From positions 1 to 52,889 of IMG/VR virus record IMGVR_UViG_3300006754_000026: 52,889 bases of DNA; one strand, given 5' to 3'. Shown here piece after piece: positions 7,349 to 15,301 of this stretch; positions within the stretch are counted from its first letter, which is position 1, and each line of letters begins with the position of its first letter. The DNA comes from a virus. The notes beneath the pieces were generated by a model, which had not been told where the DNA came from, ran no database searches, and saw only the letters and a list, made by a program, of their open reading frames with translations. Position numbers and translations under genes: made by a program.

Positions 7349-10300
7349 TTACTGCTGAACGAATGCATAACCTTCCTTTTTATCAATGGTGACTTGCATG
7401 TCTACACAGTCTTTTAAAGAATCCACATGAGAAATCAATAAAACTGTTTTAAAATATGATTTGATTAAATCTAAGATATCAATAAAGCCTTGCATATTTT
7501 CTTCGTCCAAAGCAGTCCCCGGCTCATCCAGAACGAAAATATCGGATTTTGGTAAACTCGAAACTGATAGGAGTGCCAATCGGATAGCGACCGCAGCGAT
7601 GGTTTTTTCAGCGCCGGAACCCATTTCCAGCGGGCGCGGATTATACTCTGCATGCTTAATAAAGATATTCAATCTTTTTCCATCATCCTCAAAGAAGACT
7701 TCGAAATCGACAATATTAGCCAAGATTTTAGCTATTTCTTCATTAATAACCGGAAGTCTTTTTTTGATAATGTCGTAGGCTATCCCATTTGGATGCAGAC
7801 ATCGCAAGTAAAGATCATAAGCCGCATATTCATCGCGCAAATCCATAAACTGTTGCTGTTGTTCTTTTATATTTTCTATTTTTTGTTCATAAGAGCCGAT
7901 TGTTTTATAGAGAGTCAACACTTCCTCTTGACACCCCTCATATAAACGTTGTAATTTGGTCGCCTCCCATTTAAGAGATTTTTTTGTTTTGATCAAACTT
8001 TCTAAGTTTTCAATAGCGTCTTTATTAAGTTCATATTCGGATACCTTCTCTTCAAGCAACATTATTTGGCTCATCAAATCTTTGATAATGGAAGAATTCT
8101 TTTCTACCCTCAAATCAGCATTGGTTATATCATTAGAAAGTATATTTTTCTTCTCCACTACTTGATTATATTTAGCGATATGTTCCTCGACTCTTTCTGG
8201 ATTAATCACTGCTACTTGATCAGACAAATCTTCAATAGAGTCTTCAAAAATTTCAATTTTTTGTTTATTGCTTGGAATGGTGGCTTTCGAAACATATGCA
8301 TCTTTAATAAATTTACACGTAGGAAACTCGGTCCCACATGGGATTCCATTTAACAGTTGAACACGATTTCTATTGCGATCCAATTCCTCTTCTTCTTTAT
8401 GTAGTCCAGCCTCTAATACTTCTAATTCAGCCACCATTTCATCAATTTCGTATTGTTCTTCATATAAACTTTTAATGTCAAAATTTTCAATAAAATCAGT
8501 AATTTTTTGATATTGTAGTTTCTTTTCGTCGCGATCTAAAAGCAACGTTTGATTCGCATCCGATAAAGAAACTATTTGGTTCCTTTTGTCTCGCAAATCC
8601 CCCCTCACGGTGACCACATCAATGATTTCGGCTGGGATAGATTCAATTTGGGCAGTAATATCCTCTCGTTGTTGGTTTTTTTCTTTAATGGAGAGGTCAT
8701 ATTTATTGCAAGCGTTTTGTTGTTTGGTAAGTTTTGCATTATAATCCTCCAGATCGAGTTCGGCAGCGATTATTTCTTCATCATAGGCGCGCCCCTCCAA
8801 TTTATTGAGGGCGCCCCTTGTGTCAGCTACAGACTCCTTTGCTAATTTAAATTTCTTGTCAAAAAACTCCAAATCAAGGAATTTGGCTAAAATTTCTTTT
8901 CGGCGCGTGGAACCCTCACTAATAAATGCTAAGGCTCCCAACTGAGAAGACATTGAAGAAAAAAGAAAGTCATCCAATGTTCCGAAAGTTTTTCGAATGT
9001 TTTTATCAGTCTCATTTCGCGTGAGGCCGTTCAATGGTTGGATATGATCTACGGATGCGTTATACATCTTAAAATCCACATTCGTGCGTGCTTCTTCAGT
9101 CACGATGCCTTTGAGTTTACGCGTGTATTTTTCCGATTCTCTCTCGACAAAATAATCGTTTTCCCCAATAGAGATTTTTATTCGACCTCGTCCGGTGCCC
9201 CTGTTCTGATTAATAATATTTAAGTTCTTCCTATCATTTTTAGAAGTCGAGTTAAAAATGGTATATAAAATTGAATCAATTATGCTAGATTTGCCCGAAA
9301 AGTTCTTTCCGAAGATACCAACGATTCCATTCAAATTATCAAAATTAATAGAGTTTCCCTCTCCATAGTTAAAAAGATTATCCCATTCAATTTCTCGCAA
9401 TTTCCAATTAATATTACGAGAGACCTCTTCATTCTCCTCGGCTAGTTGATTATATTTCAAGTTTAACTGTTGAACTTTCTTTAATAAATTTTCCGATGGC
9501 TCATAATCTTTCAAATATTCGTTTATCAAATCTTCTTGAACAGTAATATCGCGGAGATCCTCTGTCTGTAATCCTGATGCTAGTTCATTCACAGTCCCAT
9601 GGTCGCCTGCTGCACGATTTAGGAAAGTAACACTCTGCGGTTGAAATTGACTTTTCGCAATTTCAATAGCTTTTCGCATTACATTGAGTGGAAGGTTATT
9701 ATGAGATACAAGACGCAAACGAGCGTTAGGGGGAAGATGTGTGTTGGGGGGCAGTTTCCCCTTAGAGGTTAAATCAATAGTAATAAACGGGCGGGGATTA
9801 TCGATCTGAATATGTCGGCAAGTAAAGTCTTGTTTACTATCGATTTCCCAAATTAAGAAGCCTTTATCATTGGTTTCTCCAAAGTTTTGTTGAATGGTCG
9901 AGCCAGGATAACGAATATATCCTTTTTCATCTAAACATTGATTGGTCTTGTGAATGTCCCCCAAAAATCCATAATCTAAACCTTCAAAAATTTCCACAGG
10001 ATGGTCGCCATGTTGCATGATCCAACCGGTATCGGTTTTAACACCCGAGATAGAGCCATGATATAAAGCAATATTCACTTTGCTCAAATCACTTGGCGTG
10101 ACCCAATTGTCTTCATCGAAAACTGACAATATATTTAACACAAACTTCCCGTCTAGCTGGACTTCTCCAGAATTCTTCAACAAATGAAGATTACGGTGAT
10201 TCAAGGCTTCCACAATGGGAGTTAAAGCATCCTGACGACTGGAATTTTTTAAATTCCCGTCATGATTACCCAGAATTATATATGTGGGTGCAATATCCGC

Positions 10301-10501
10301 CAAACTTCGGAAGAAGTTTGTACACATCTCCACGAATTCGGGACTGATTTGCGTTTTTGTATGAGCTATATCACCGCAATGGATGATATAATCTACCTTT
10401 TCGTCTTTCAATGTTTGATACAATTTGTCAAACACTATTTTATATTCGTAATGATATTTTAAATTACGAATGTGCGTATCTGCAATATGTGCAAATTTCA
10501 C
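7349..10501 (-). CDS. Fused SbcD-SbcC (gp47-gp46-type) recombination nuclease/ATPase
   Basis: A single 1050-aa protein carries both halves of the Mre11-Rad50 type machine, which resects and repairs DNA ends and feeds recombination-dependent replication. The N-terminal metallophosphoesterase has motif I HIADTHIRN (residues 5-13), HCGDIAH (about 41-47) and LGNHDGN (about 77-83). After about residue 370 the SMC-type ATPase begins: Walker A GIFGKNFSGKSS (about 395-406), long coiled coils, a CGTEFPTC cysteine pair near residue 720 that may act as a zinc hook, ABC signature EMGSGAEKTI (near 955) and Walker B IFVLDEPGTALD (near 990). In T4 these are two genes (47 and 46). The continuous open frame and intact motifs argue for a genuine fusion. 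It precedes the lysis genes. Confidence 0.92.
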   Translation of the reverse strand: MKFAHIADTHIRNLKYHYEYKIVFDKLYQTLKDEKVDYIIHCGDIAHTKTQISPEFVEMCTNFFRSLADIAPTYIILGNHDGNLKNSSRQDALTPIVEALNHRNLHLLKNSGEVQLDGKFVLNILSVFDEDNWVTPSDLSKVNIALYHGSISGVKTDTGWIMQHGDHPVEIFEGLDYGFLGDIHKTNQCLDEKGYIRYPGSTIQQNFGETNDKGFLIWEIDSKQDFTCRHIQIDNPRPFITIDLTSKGKLPPNTHLPPNARLRLVSHNNLPLNVMRKAIEIAKSQFQPQSVTFLNRAAGDHGTVNELASGLQTEDLRDITVQEDLINEYLKDYEPSENLLKKVQQLNLKYNQLAEENEEVSRNINWKLREIEWDNLFNYGEGNSINFDNLNGIVGIFGKNFSGKSSIIDSILYTIFNSTSKNDRKNLNIINQNRGTGRGRIKISIGENDYFVERESEKYTRKLKGIVTEEARTNVDFKMYNASVDHIQPLNGLTRNETDKNIRKTFGTLDDFLFSSMSSQLGALAFISEGSTRRKEILAKFLDLEFFDKKFKLAKESVADTRGALNKLEGRAYDEEIIAAELDLEDYNAKLTKQQNACNKYDLSIKEKNQQREDITAQIESIPAEIIDVVTVRGDLRDKRNQIVSLSDANQTLLLDRDEKKLQYQKITDFIENFDIKSLYEEQYEIDEMVAELEVLEAGLHKEEEELDRNRNRVQLLNGIPCGTEFPTCKFIKDAYVSKATIPSNKQKIEIFEDSIEDLSDQVAVINPERVEEHIAKYNQVVEKKNILSNDITNADLRVEKNSSIIKDLMSQIMLLEEKVSEYELNKDAIENLESLIKTKKSLKWEATKLQRLYEGCQEEVLTLYKTIGSYEQKIENIKEQQQQFMDLRDEYAAYDLYLRCLHPNGIAYDIIKKRLPVINEEIAKILANIVDFEVFFEDDGKRLNIFIKHAEYNPRPLEMGSGAEKTIAAVAIRLALLSVSSLPKSDIFVLDEPGTALDEENMQGFIDILDLIKSYFKTVLLISHVDSLKDCVDMQVTIDKKEGYAFVQQ

Positions 10502-10509
10502 TTTTTCTC

Positions 10510-11448
10510 CTAAGAGACATCGGAAAGAAGAGAAACAAGAATATCGTCTTCTTGAATAAAAGAAGCGGTGGATGATAAACGGTTAAACTCATCCTTCGAC
10601 ATTTCACCAACGTCTTCATATTCTTCTAAATCTAGTTCTCTTACTTCGATGCCATATTTTAATAGCAAACGTTTAATTTTAACTGCCTTCCATTTAGCAT
10701 CTTTGTCCAATGCTAAAAGAATGGGCGTATCATGCTTAATAATCTTCTTAAAAAGCAAAGAATTCTCTGATAATGTTGATCCCAAAATAGGAACGGCATT
10801 TCCAGCTTTCATAGCATCAAAGATGCCTTCGACAATCGTTATCTCTTTATCAAAATCCAAGTACAACTCATTAAAAATAATGTTGCGACTGGCTGCGGGG
10901 TTAAGATATTTAAAATCCTCCTCCGTAATAGATCGTGCAACAAAATAATTAGGATTCCCACTCTCATTAAAAGACGGAAAAATGACCCTATCCCGATATC
11001 GACCTTGCGAACAATAACCAATCTTCCATTGAAGAATATCTTTTTTATCAATTCCTCGGTTTTCTAGATATTTGGCCATGCGCTTTCCACGTTGGTCAAG
11101 TTTTTTACGGGTCAAGCTCTTAAAGTCCTTTGGAAGATCAACCACCTGGATAATCTCTTCCTCCTTTTGGGCCTCAAACAGGGTTTCAAAGAGGCTTAAG
11201 TCCTCTCTGGGCGCGCCCGTGAGGGCCCTCCAGCCTTCCTGGTCCTTGAAGGAGCCAAATCGCCTGACGACCCTATATAGGCTTCTTCCGCGCTGATTGC
11301 ATATCCAGCACTTGTAGACATTGCGCCTCAGATTGACAGAAAATTTTCTCTTTTCGTGCTTACAATAAGGGCAAAAGAACAAATGTTCGTCGTTCGTTTG
11401 ATAATGTGATCCAAGGATACGAGAGAGAATAGATAGCTTTTCATTCAT
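10510..11448 (-). CDS. DnaG/T4 gp61-like DNA primase
   Basis: This 312-aa protein would lay down RNA primers for lagging-strand synthesis. It has an N-terminal zinc ribbon with Cys26-x2-Cys29 (CPYC) and Cys47-x2-Cys50 (CWIC). After a linker comes a TOPRIM catalytic region: EITIVEGIFDAMKAG with the conserved Glu near residue 205, then LALDKDAK with the acidic pair near residue 247. There is no helicase domain, so a separate gp41-type helicase is expected elsewhere. The only sensible start is ATG at 11446-11448. It has no Shine-Dalgarno sequence and sits exactly where the promoter at 11455-11483 should initiate, so a leaderless transcript is likely. Resolvase lies upstream and SbcCD 8 bp downstream. 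Confidence 0.88.
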   Translation of the reverse strand: MNEKLSILSRILGSHYQTNDEHLFFCPYCKHEKRKFSVNLRRNVYKCWICNQRGRSLYRVVRRFGSFKDQEGWRALTGAPREDLSLFETLFEAQKEEEIIQVVDLPKDFKSLTRKKLDQRGKRMAKYLENRGIDKKDILQWKIGYCSQGRYRDRVIFPSFNESGNPNYFVARSITEEDFKYLNPAASRNIIFNELYLDFDKEITIVEGIFDAMKAGNAVPILGSTLSENSLLFKKIIKHDTPILLALDKDAKWKAVKIKRLLLKYGIEVRELDLEEYEDVGEMSKDEFNRLSSTASFIQEDDILVSLLSDVS

Positions 11449-11454
11449 ACTACT

Positions 11455-11483
11455 AATATAACATACTTCTGCGCCCTTGTCAA
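11455..11483 (-). promoter_or_regulatory. Sigma-70-type promoter for primase, probably leaderless
   Basis: On the minus strand TTGACA (11478-11483) and TATATT (11455-11460) are separated by exactly 17 bp. The -35 box contains the TGA stop of the resolvase gene. Counting seven bases past the -10 box places +1 on the A of the primase ATG (11448). The region between lacks any Shine-Dalgarno sequence. A consensus match this close, in one of the few intergenic gaps, is unlikely to be chance in my judgement. Confidence 0.75.
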
Positions 11484-12001
11484 GTCTTTTTTAATCCCTC
11501 TTGTAAAATATATCCGGCGCGGGCGACAATAATAGCATCGGCAATATCGTAACAATATTTCTGAATATTGCCTTTTTTGGTATAAATAATGCCAAAATCT
11601 TCGTTATCTACGAAGTGCTTCATGACAATTTCTTTGGCTTTTTCGCCTCTCTTGATCTTAATCCCACATTTCGAGCGCGCTGTGATTGGGGTTACATAAT
11701 TCGGTTCCATATCATATATATTATAACATATCCAGGATACAATACCATTAAATCGTTGAAGAATTGACATAGTTTTAGCAGTTGAGCCTCCTCGGCGGAA
11801 AAACATAAGGGCTTGCTCGATATAAATGTATTCAATTTTAAAATCCTTCTTTATGTCTTTTAGGGCCGCTTCAACACGGTGTGCTTTCTCAAAAAAGTTT
11901 TTGATTTTTCTCAAATCTATATAAGCAGTGTGAACAATTTTATCATTTTCAAGAACACAAACACCAACGATGCTCGTACTAACATCTAATCCCAATATCA
12001 T
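11480..12001 (-). CDS. RuvC-like Holliday junction resolvase
   Basis: This 173-aa protein has an RNase H fold typical of RuvC. The opening strand MILGLDVSTSIVGVCVL contains the first catalytic Asp (Asp6), IEQALMFF provides Glu62, and YDIADAIIVARAGY provides Asp152 and Asp155. Length is the usual one for RuvC. The likely role is resolution of four-way junctions before packaging, equivalent to gp49 endonuclease VII in T4 but from a different fold. The start overlaps the stop of the 411-aa virion gene by one base; the stop codon forms part of the primase -35 box. It heads a three-gene DNA-metabolism block placed between virion and lysis genes. Confidence 0.85.
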   Translation of the reverse strand: MILGLDVSTSIVGVCVLENDKIVHTAYIDLRKIKNFFEKAHRVEAALKDIKKDFKIEYIYIEQALMFFRRGGSTAKTMSILQRFNGIVSWICYNIYDMEPNYVTPITARSKCGIKIKRGEKAKEIVMKHFVDNEDFGIIYTKKGNIQKYCYDIADAIIVARAGYILQEGLKKT

Positions 12002-13236
12002 TAAAAATCCAACTTTAATTTGAAAGTATAATCTAGCTCTTCAGTTTTTTTAACTGGTGTGGCTATAGATGTGATGCCTATTAGGTTCCCCATATCATCA
12101 TAAATACCAATTTTAGAGATATAGGTGATTTTTTTAAAAGATCCAGTAGGGTCCGGGTAGGGAGTCTGAACAGTGTTTTTAATACTTAAATTGGGCTCGA
12201 TATAGGTATAGGCCCCCGTCAGTGGCAACATAGTTTGATCATGAGCCACATATGTAGGATTATTAGAATAATTAAATTCGGCCTTATCGGCATGGGCGAA
12301 TAATGTGACCGTAGGAATATATTGAGTGCCCTCGAATTCCATACGGAAGCTGGCGGAAGGTACACTTCCATGGGGTAATGGCCCCCCTGTGGTCGTTTCG
12401 TGACCACCCAATCCCGCACCAAAATAGACCCATGCTGATATTTCTGTGGAGGCGCCGCCTAAATAGTTACGTGTGACCCCGTTTTCGAGTGGCCAAGAAC
12501 CCGTCAATATCAAGAACCCTTGATTATAGAGAACCACACCCGCTACCGACCCGGAGCCCTGACTTTGAGCGTAAGGGGTTCCATCAACTTGAATTAACTC
12601 TCCATTTTGACGACTATCTTGTAGGCGCCCTATGAGCGTCCCGGAAATATAAAATTGCAAATCTACCGTCCCCTTCTTTATGGAGGACCCATAAAAAATA
12701 GAAGGAATGGAAATAAGAGACAAAGATTGCGTTCCCTTATTTCCCAAACTAGAAATAAAGGCATAATGAGAACTTAAAAATATATTATAATTTAAAGTAT
12801 TCTGTAATGCATACAAGTGGCTCCGGCGGTGGCCCGCTGTCCATACACGCGATGCTATATTATATACCCCGGCGCCAGGTAAAAAATATTCACGACTCAC
12901 CGATGCTTCAAGAGGATAGGAGCCAGTTAAAATATCCCCATATTGGAATCCCTCGACGAATTCGCTCGTGGAGATAGTTTTAAAGTTTGATAATGTCCCA
13001 TTTTTCACCAAGAAGGGATATATGAACCCTGTATCATCTTCATTCCGATCCACATTCAACTCATATAGAGAAATATAGCCCGTAGGGATACACGGTACAT
13101 TCGGCGCAAAGGCGCCCGATATGGCCCCGGCATTTTGGTAATATGTTTGACTATCATAGACATCCAGTTGGACGCTAGGATATGTTTTTACCGTATTATA
13201 AAAAATATCATTTGATGTAAATTTTTTAAGCGGCAT
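12001..13236 (-). CDS. Virion structural protein, paralogue of the adjacent 333-aa protein
   Basis: This 411-aa protein is rich in Ser, Gly, Thr and Tyr and looks beta-structured. Its C-terminal 100 residues align by eye with those of the neighbour at 13252-14253: FNYSNNPTY, then a strand ending in ITYISKIGIYDDMGNLI, then KLKLDF at the end. The middle also corresponds (IKKGT followed by GSGSVAGVVLYNQGFLILTGS). Such proteins recur near tail and baseplate genes of marine phages, to my recollection, without a proven role. A fibre, decoration or adhesin role is possible. No enzyme motif is visible. The stop overlaps the resolvase start. Confidence 0.65.
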   Translation of the reverse strand: MPLKKFTSNDIFYNTVKTYPSVQLDVYDSQTYYQNAGAISGAFAPNVPCIPTGYISLYELNVDRNEDDTGFIYPFLVKNGTLSNFKTISTSEFVEGFQYGDILTGSYPLEASVSREYFLPGAGVYNIASRVWTAGHRRSHLYALQNTLNYNIFLSSHYAFISSLGNKGTQSLSLISIPSIFYGSSIKKGTVDLQFYISGTLIGRLQDSRQNGELIQVDGTPYAQSQGSGSVAGVVLYNQGFLILTGSWPLENGVTRNYLGGASTEISAWVYFGAGLGGHETTTGGPLPHGSVPSASFRMEFEGTQYIPTVTLFAHADKAEFNYSNNPTYVAHDQTMLPLTGAYTYIEPNLSIKNTVQTPYPDPTGSFKKITYISKIGIYDDMGNLIGITSIATPVKKTEELDYTFKLKLDF

Positions 13237-13251
13237 AAGAGCGCCTCCGTA

Positions 13252-14253
13252 TCAATAATCAAGTCGGACGCGGAGTGTCATCTCATTGGTGGGATCTTTT
13301 TTGAGAGGCTCGGAAACTTTGGCCACCGCCAATAGCTCGTTATCAGCTGAATAAAGTCCCACAGTAGTAATGTAAGAAACCGGATTGGAATCGCGGGTTT
13401 GTTTTACATTAATCCGGCTCCCACTCAAATAGGTGGGGTTAGAGGAATAATTAAATTCATTGTTGTTTACTCTGCAAAAATAAATAGTGGAATTGAGTTC
13501 TGTGGTATTATTAAAAAAGTTATTTTGCCAAATATGTCTCATATCATCACATGTCCCTGAGATATTCCACGGGTTACCTCCCACAGCGGCAACGGACCCA
13601 GTATAGAGAAGCGCGTTTTCGATAATATCGGTGGAGGCTGTGAGGACTGCGATGCCAGCCTGATAATAAATCAGCCCCACTCCAGACCCGGGGACGATGG
13701 GAGACGATGCCGTATAAAGTATTCCGTATTCACCTGCTGGGGAGTTGACCCGATATTCATTGGCCGCGCCATAATCTCCAATTGTAACTGTTCCGGGTGC
13801 TCCGTCATTTTTCAATGTGAGCGTATAAGATCCTTTCTTAATTTCATCTTTGGTTAATAGGCGCGCATAATTTATGAACACGCATGCTTCTAATTTATCG
13901 CCTCCGGTTAAGTCTCCGTCCCGGTCAAACCGAAGTACCGACCCAGTAAGGCTATATCCTACCAACACTTGTGCCATTTGATTATAAATATTAAGTTTTT
14001 TAGAGTTCATGGAATGGGCAGTATCATCATATTTGGCCGAGTACCCGTAAGTAAGATCAAAAATATGATTTGCGGATGAGCTTAAAATAGGATAATCATA
14101 CACACTTTGAAACATTCCGTGCGCGTAGTTCCTGATATTTAAATCATCATAGGTGCCCGATACGATGGTCCCAGTAATGGGGATTGCTTCATTAAGAAGA
14201 GTCCGAGTAGTTGCAACATCGTTGCTTAATAAGTTCTTATATACTGTAGCCAT
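13252..14253 (-). CDS. Virion structural protein, paralogue of the adjacent 411-aa protein
   Basis: This is a 333-aa, beta-rich protein. The C-terminus has FNYSSNPTY, ITTVGLYSADNELLAVAKVSEPLKK and ends LRVRLDY, closely parallel to the 411-aa neighbour. An upstream segment IKKGSYTLTLKND and a SGVGLIYYQAGIAVLTAS strand pair also match. It lacks about 80 residues of the longer copy, mostly from the N-terminal and middle parts. Tandem duplication followed by divergence is the simplest reading. No catalytic residues, signal peptide or membrane segments are seen. Start ATG at 14251-14253 follows AAGGATTAAAG. Confidence 0.65.
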   Translation of the reverse strand: MATVYKNLLSNDVATTRTLLNEAIPITGTIVSGTYDDLNIRNYAHGMFQSVYDYPILSSSANHIFDLTYGYSAKYDDTAHSMNSKKLNIYNQMAQVLVGYSLTGSVLRFDRDGDLTGGDKLEACVFINYARLLTKDEIKKGSYTLTLKNDGAPGTVTIGDYGAANEYRVNSPAGEYGILYTASSPIVPGSGVGLIYYQAGIAVLTASTDIIENALLYTGSVAAVGGNPWNISGTCDDMRHIWQNNFFNNTTELNSTIYFCRVNNNEFNYSSNPTYLSGSRINVKQTRDSNPVSYITTVGLYSADNELLAVAKVSEPLKKDPTNEMTLRVRLDY

Positions 14254-14277
14254 TCTTTAATCCTTCTGATTTTCCAA

Positions 14278-15222
14278 TTAATTTTTCTTTTTCACATAAC
14301 GAACCGGAATATCCATTCGATATCCAGTAGTAACACCTGTGATACGGACGTTACTATCAATAACATAGCAGTCTACGGTGCTGCCGCCCGCGATTGCGAT
14401 TGATTTTTCACTTCCTATCAAATTAAAATAATAGGTACTTGAAAGCAGATCCAAAGAAGCCTGGATTCCCATTTCAAAAATAGTTCCGCGTGGTCCTCGG
14501 ATTACCTGACTAGTTGTTTGGCCTGCTTGGCCATCGCCCCCGATTATTAAGATGGAATCATTGTCCGTGACAAATCGAGGATCTGTTCCTAATGATAAAT
14601 AGTAACTAGCCACCTGATCATCATCAATATAAGAAATGGTAGCTAGAGTATTCCCACTCTTATCCACAGCCTGACCCAATCGCGAATCCATTTCCACCAG
14701 ATATTGGGTTTCAACTAAACTAGCGTCTAAAGTCAAGCTCGGAGATACGCGCGCGGTGTCCAAACCCTGATCGACGCGGATGAAGGCCGAGACATCTTTT
14801 GGAGAGGAACCATTGATAAGGCCAGTGAAATCAGCCCCAAGGGCCGTGATAGTGTCAAAATCGACGCCCACATAAAAAACACCATCACTGTGCATTTTTG
14901 TAACAGTCAGGTTAGACACTTGGTTTAACATTAATATAGGCAAATAAAGAAGATTAGTACGCGGAACTGTCAACAGTTTAGAATGAAGCTGAGACATGTT
15001 ATTGGTAAAAGCCTCTAAGACGGGAGTTTGCATAATCTCCAAATCAAAATAAGCCGAACCACTAGGGTTAGTGTAATCATATAATTCATAATTGATTTCA
15101 TCATCTCCTAAAGCAAATTTTTGTATTTTGAAGGAGCCGTCTGCTTTTGCCAAGCGCATGCGACCCGTGTCAGTCAAAACGGCATCTAAAATGATGTCTC
15201 CGCTATTATCTAAAAAAGCCAT
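14278..15222 (-). CDS. Conserved virion structural protein
   Basis: The protein has 314 aa and starts MAFLDNSGDIILDAVLTDTG, an opening I recall from tail or baseplate regions of marine myoviruses with no assigned function. It continues with a short RLAKADGSFKIQKFALGDDE stretch and then a mostly beta-structured body. A late segment SLGTDPRFVTDNDSILIIGG and a positively charged end (RYVKKKN) are notable. There is no catalytic motif. A 79-bp gap precedes its coding start and separates it from the 970-aa gene, one of the longer gaps in the window. It groups with the two paralogues downstream as probable tail-associated components. Confidence 0.65.
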   Translation of the reverse strand: MAFLDNSGDIILDAVLTDTGRMRLAKADGSFKIQKFALGDDEINYELYDYTNPSGSAYFDLEIMQTPVLEAFTNNMSQLHSKLLTVPRTNLLYLPILMLNQVSNLTVTKMHSDGVFYVGVDFDTITALGADFTGLINGSSPKDVSAFIRVDQGLDTARVSPSLTLDASLVETQYLVEMDSRLGQAVDKSGNTLATISYIDDDQVASYYLSLGTDPRFVTDNDSILIIGGDGQAGQTTSQVIRGPRGTIFEMGIQASLDLLSSTYYFNLIGSEKSIAIAGGSTVDCYVIDSNVRITGVTTGYRMDIPVRYVKKKN

Positions 15223-15301
15223 AATATATTCCCTTTCTTCATATAAATAGTATGTTCTACATATAAGTGTTTAATTATTTTTTACCTTTCGCAGTTGTAA
15301 A
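15223..15301 (-). promoter_or_regulatory. AT-rich intergenic gap, possible weak promoter or operator
   Basis: This 79-bp gap precedes the 314-aa gene. It is AT-rich, holds a GAAAGGGAAT ribosome binding site close to the ATG, a TATTTAT that could be a poor -10 box, and a short dyad TATGT-TCT-ACATA at 15251-15263. No good -35 box is visible. I see no terminator hairpin. It might contain a weak or middle/late promoter, but the sequence does not decide this. Confidence 0.25.

Noticed and set aside
15242-15249. Perfect TATAAATA octamer (T4 late promoter motif)
   Set aside because: It is on the plus strand and faces against all genes. The same octamer occurs by chance in other AT-rich places, so I do not call a promoter.
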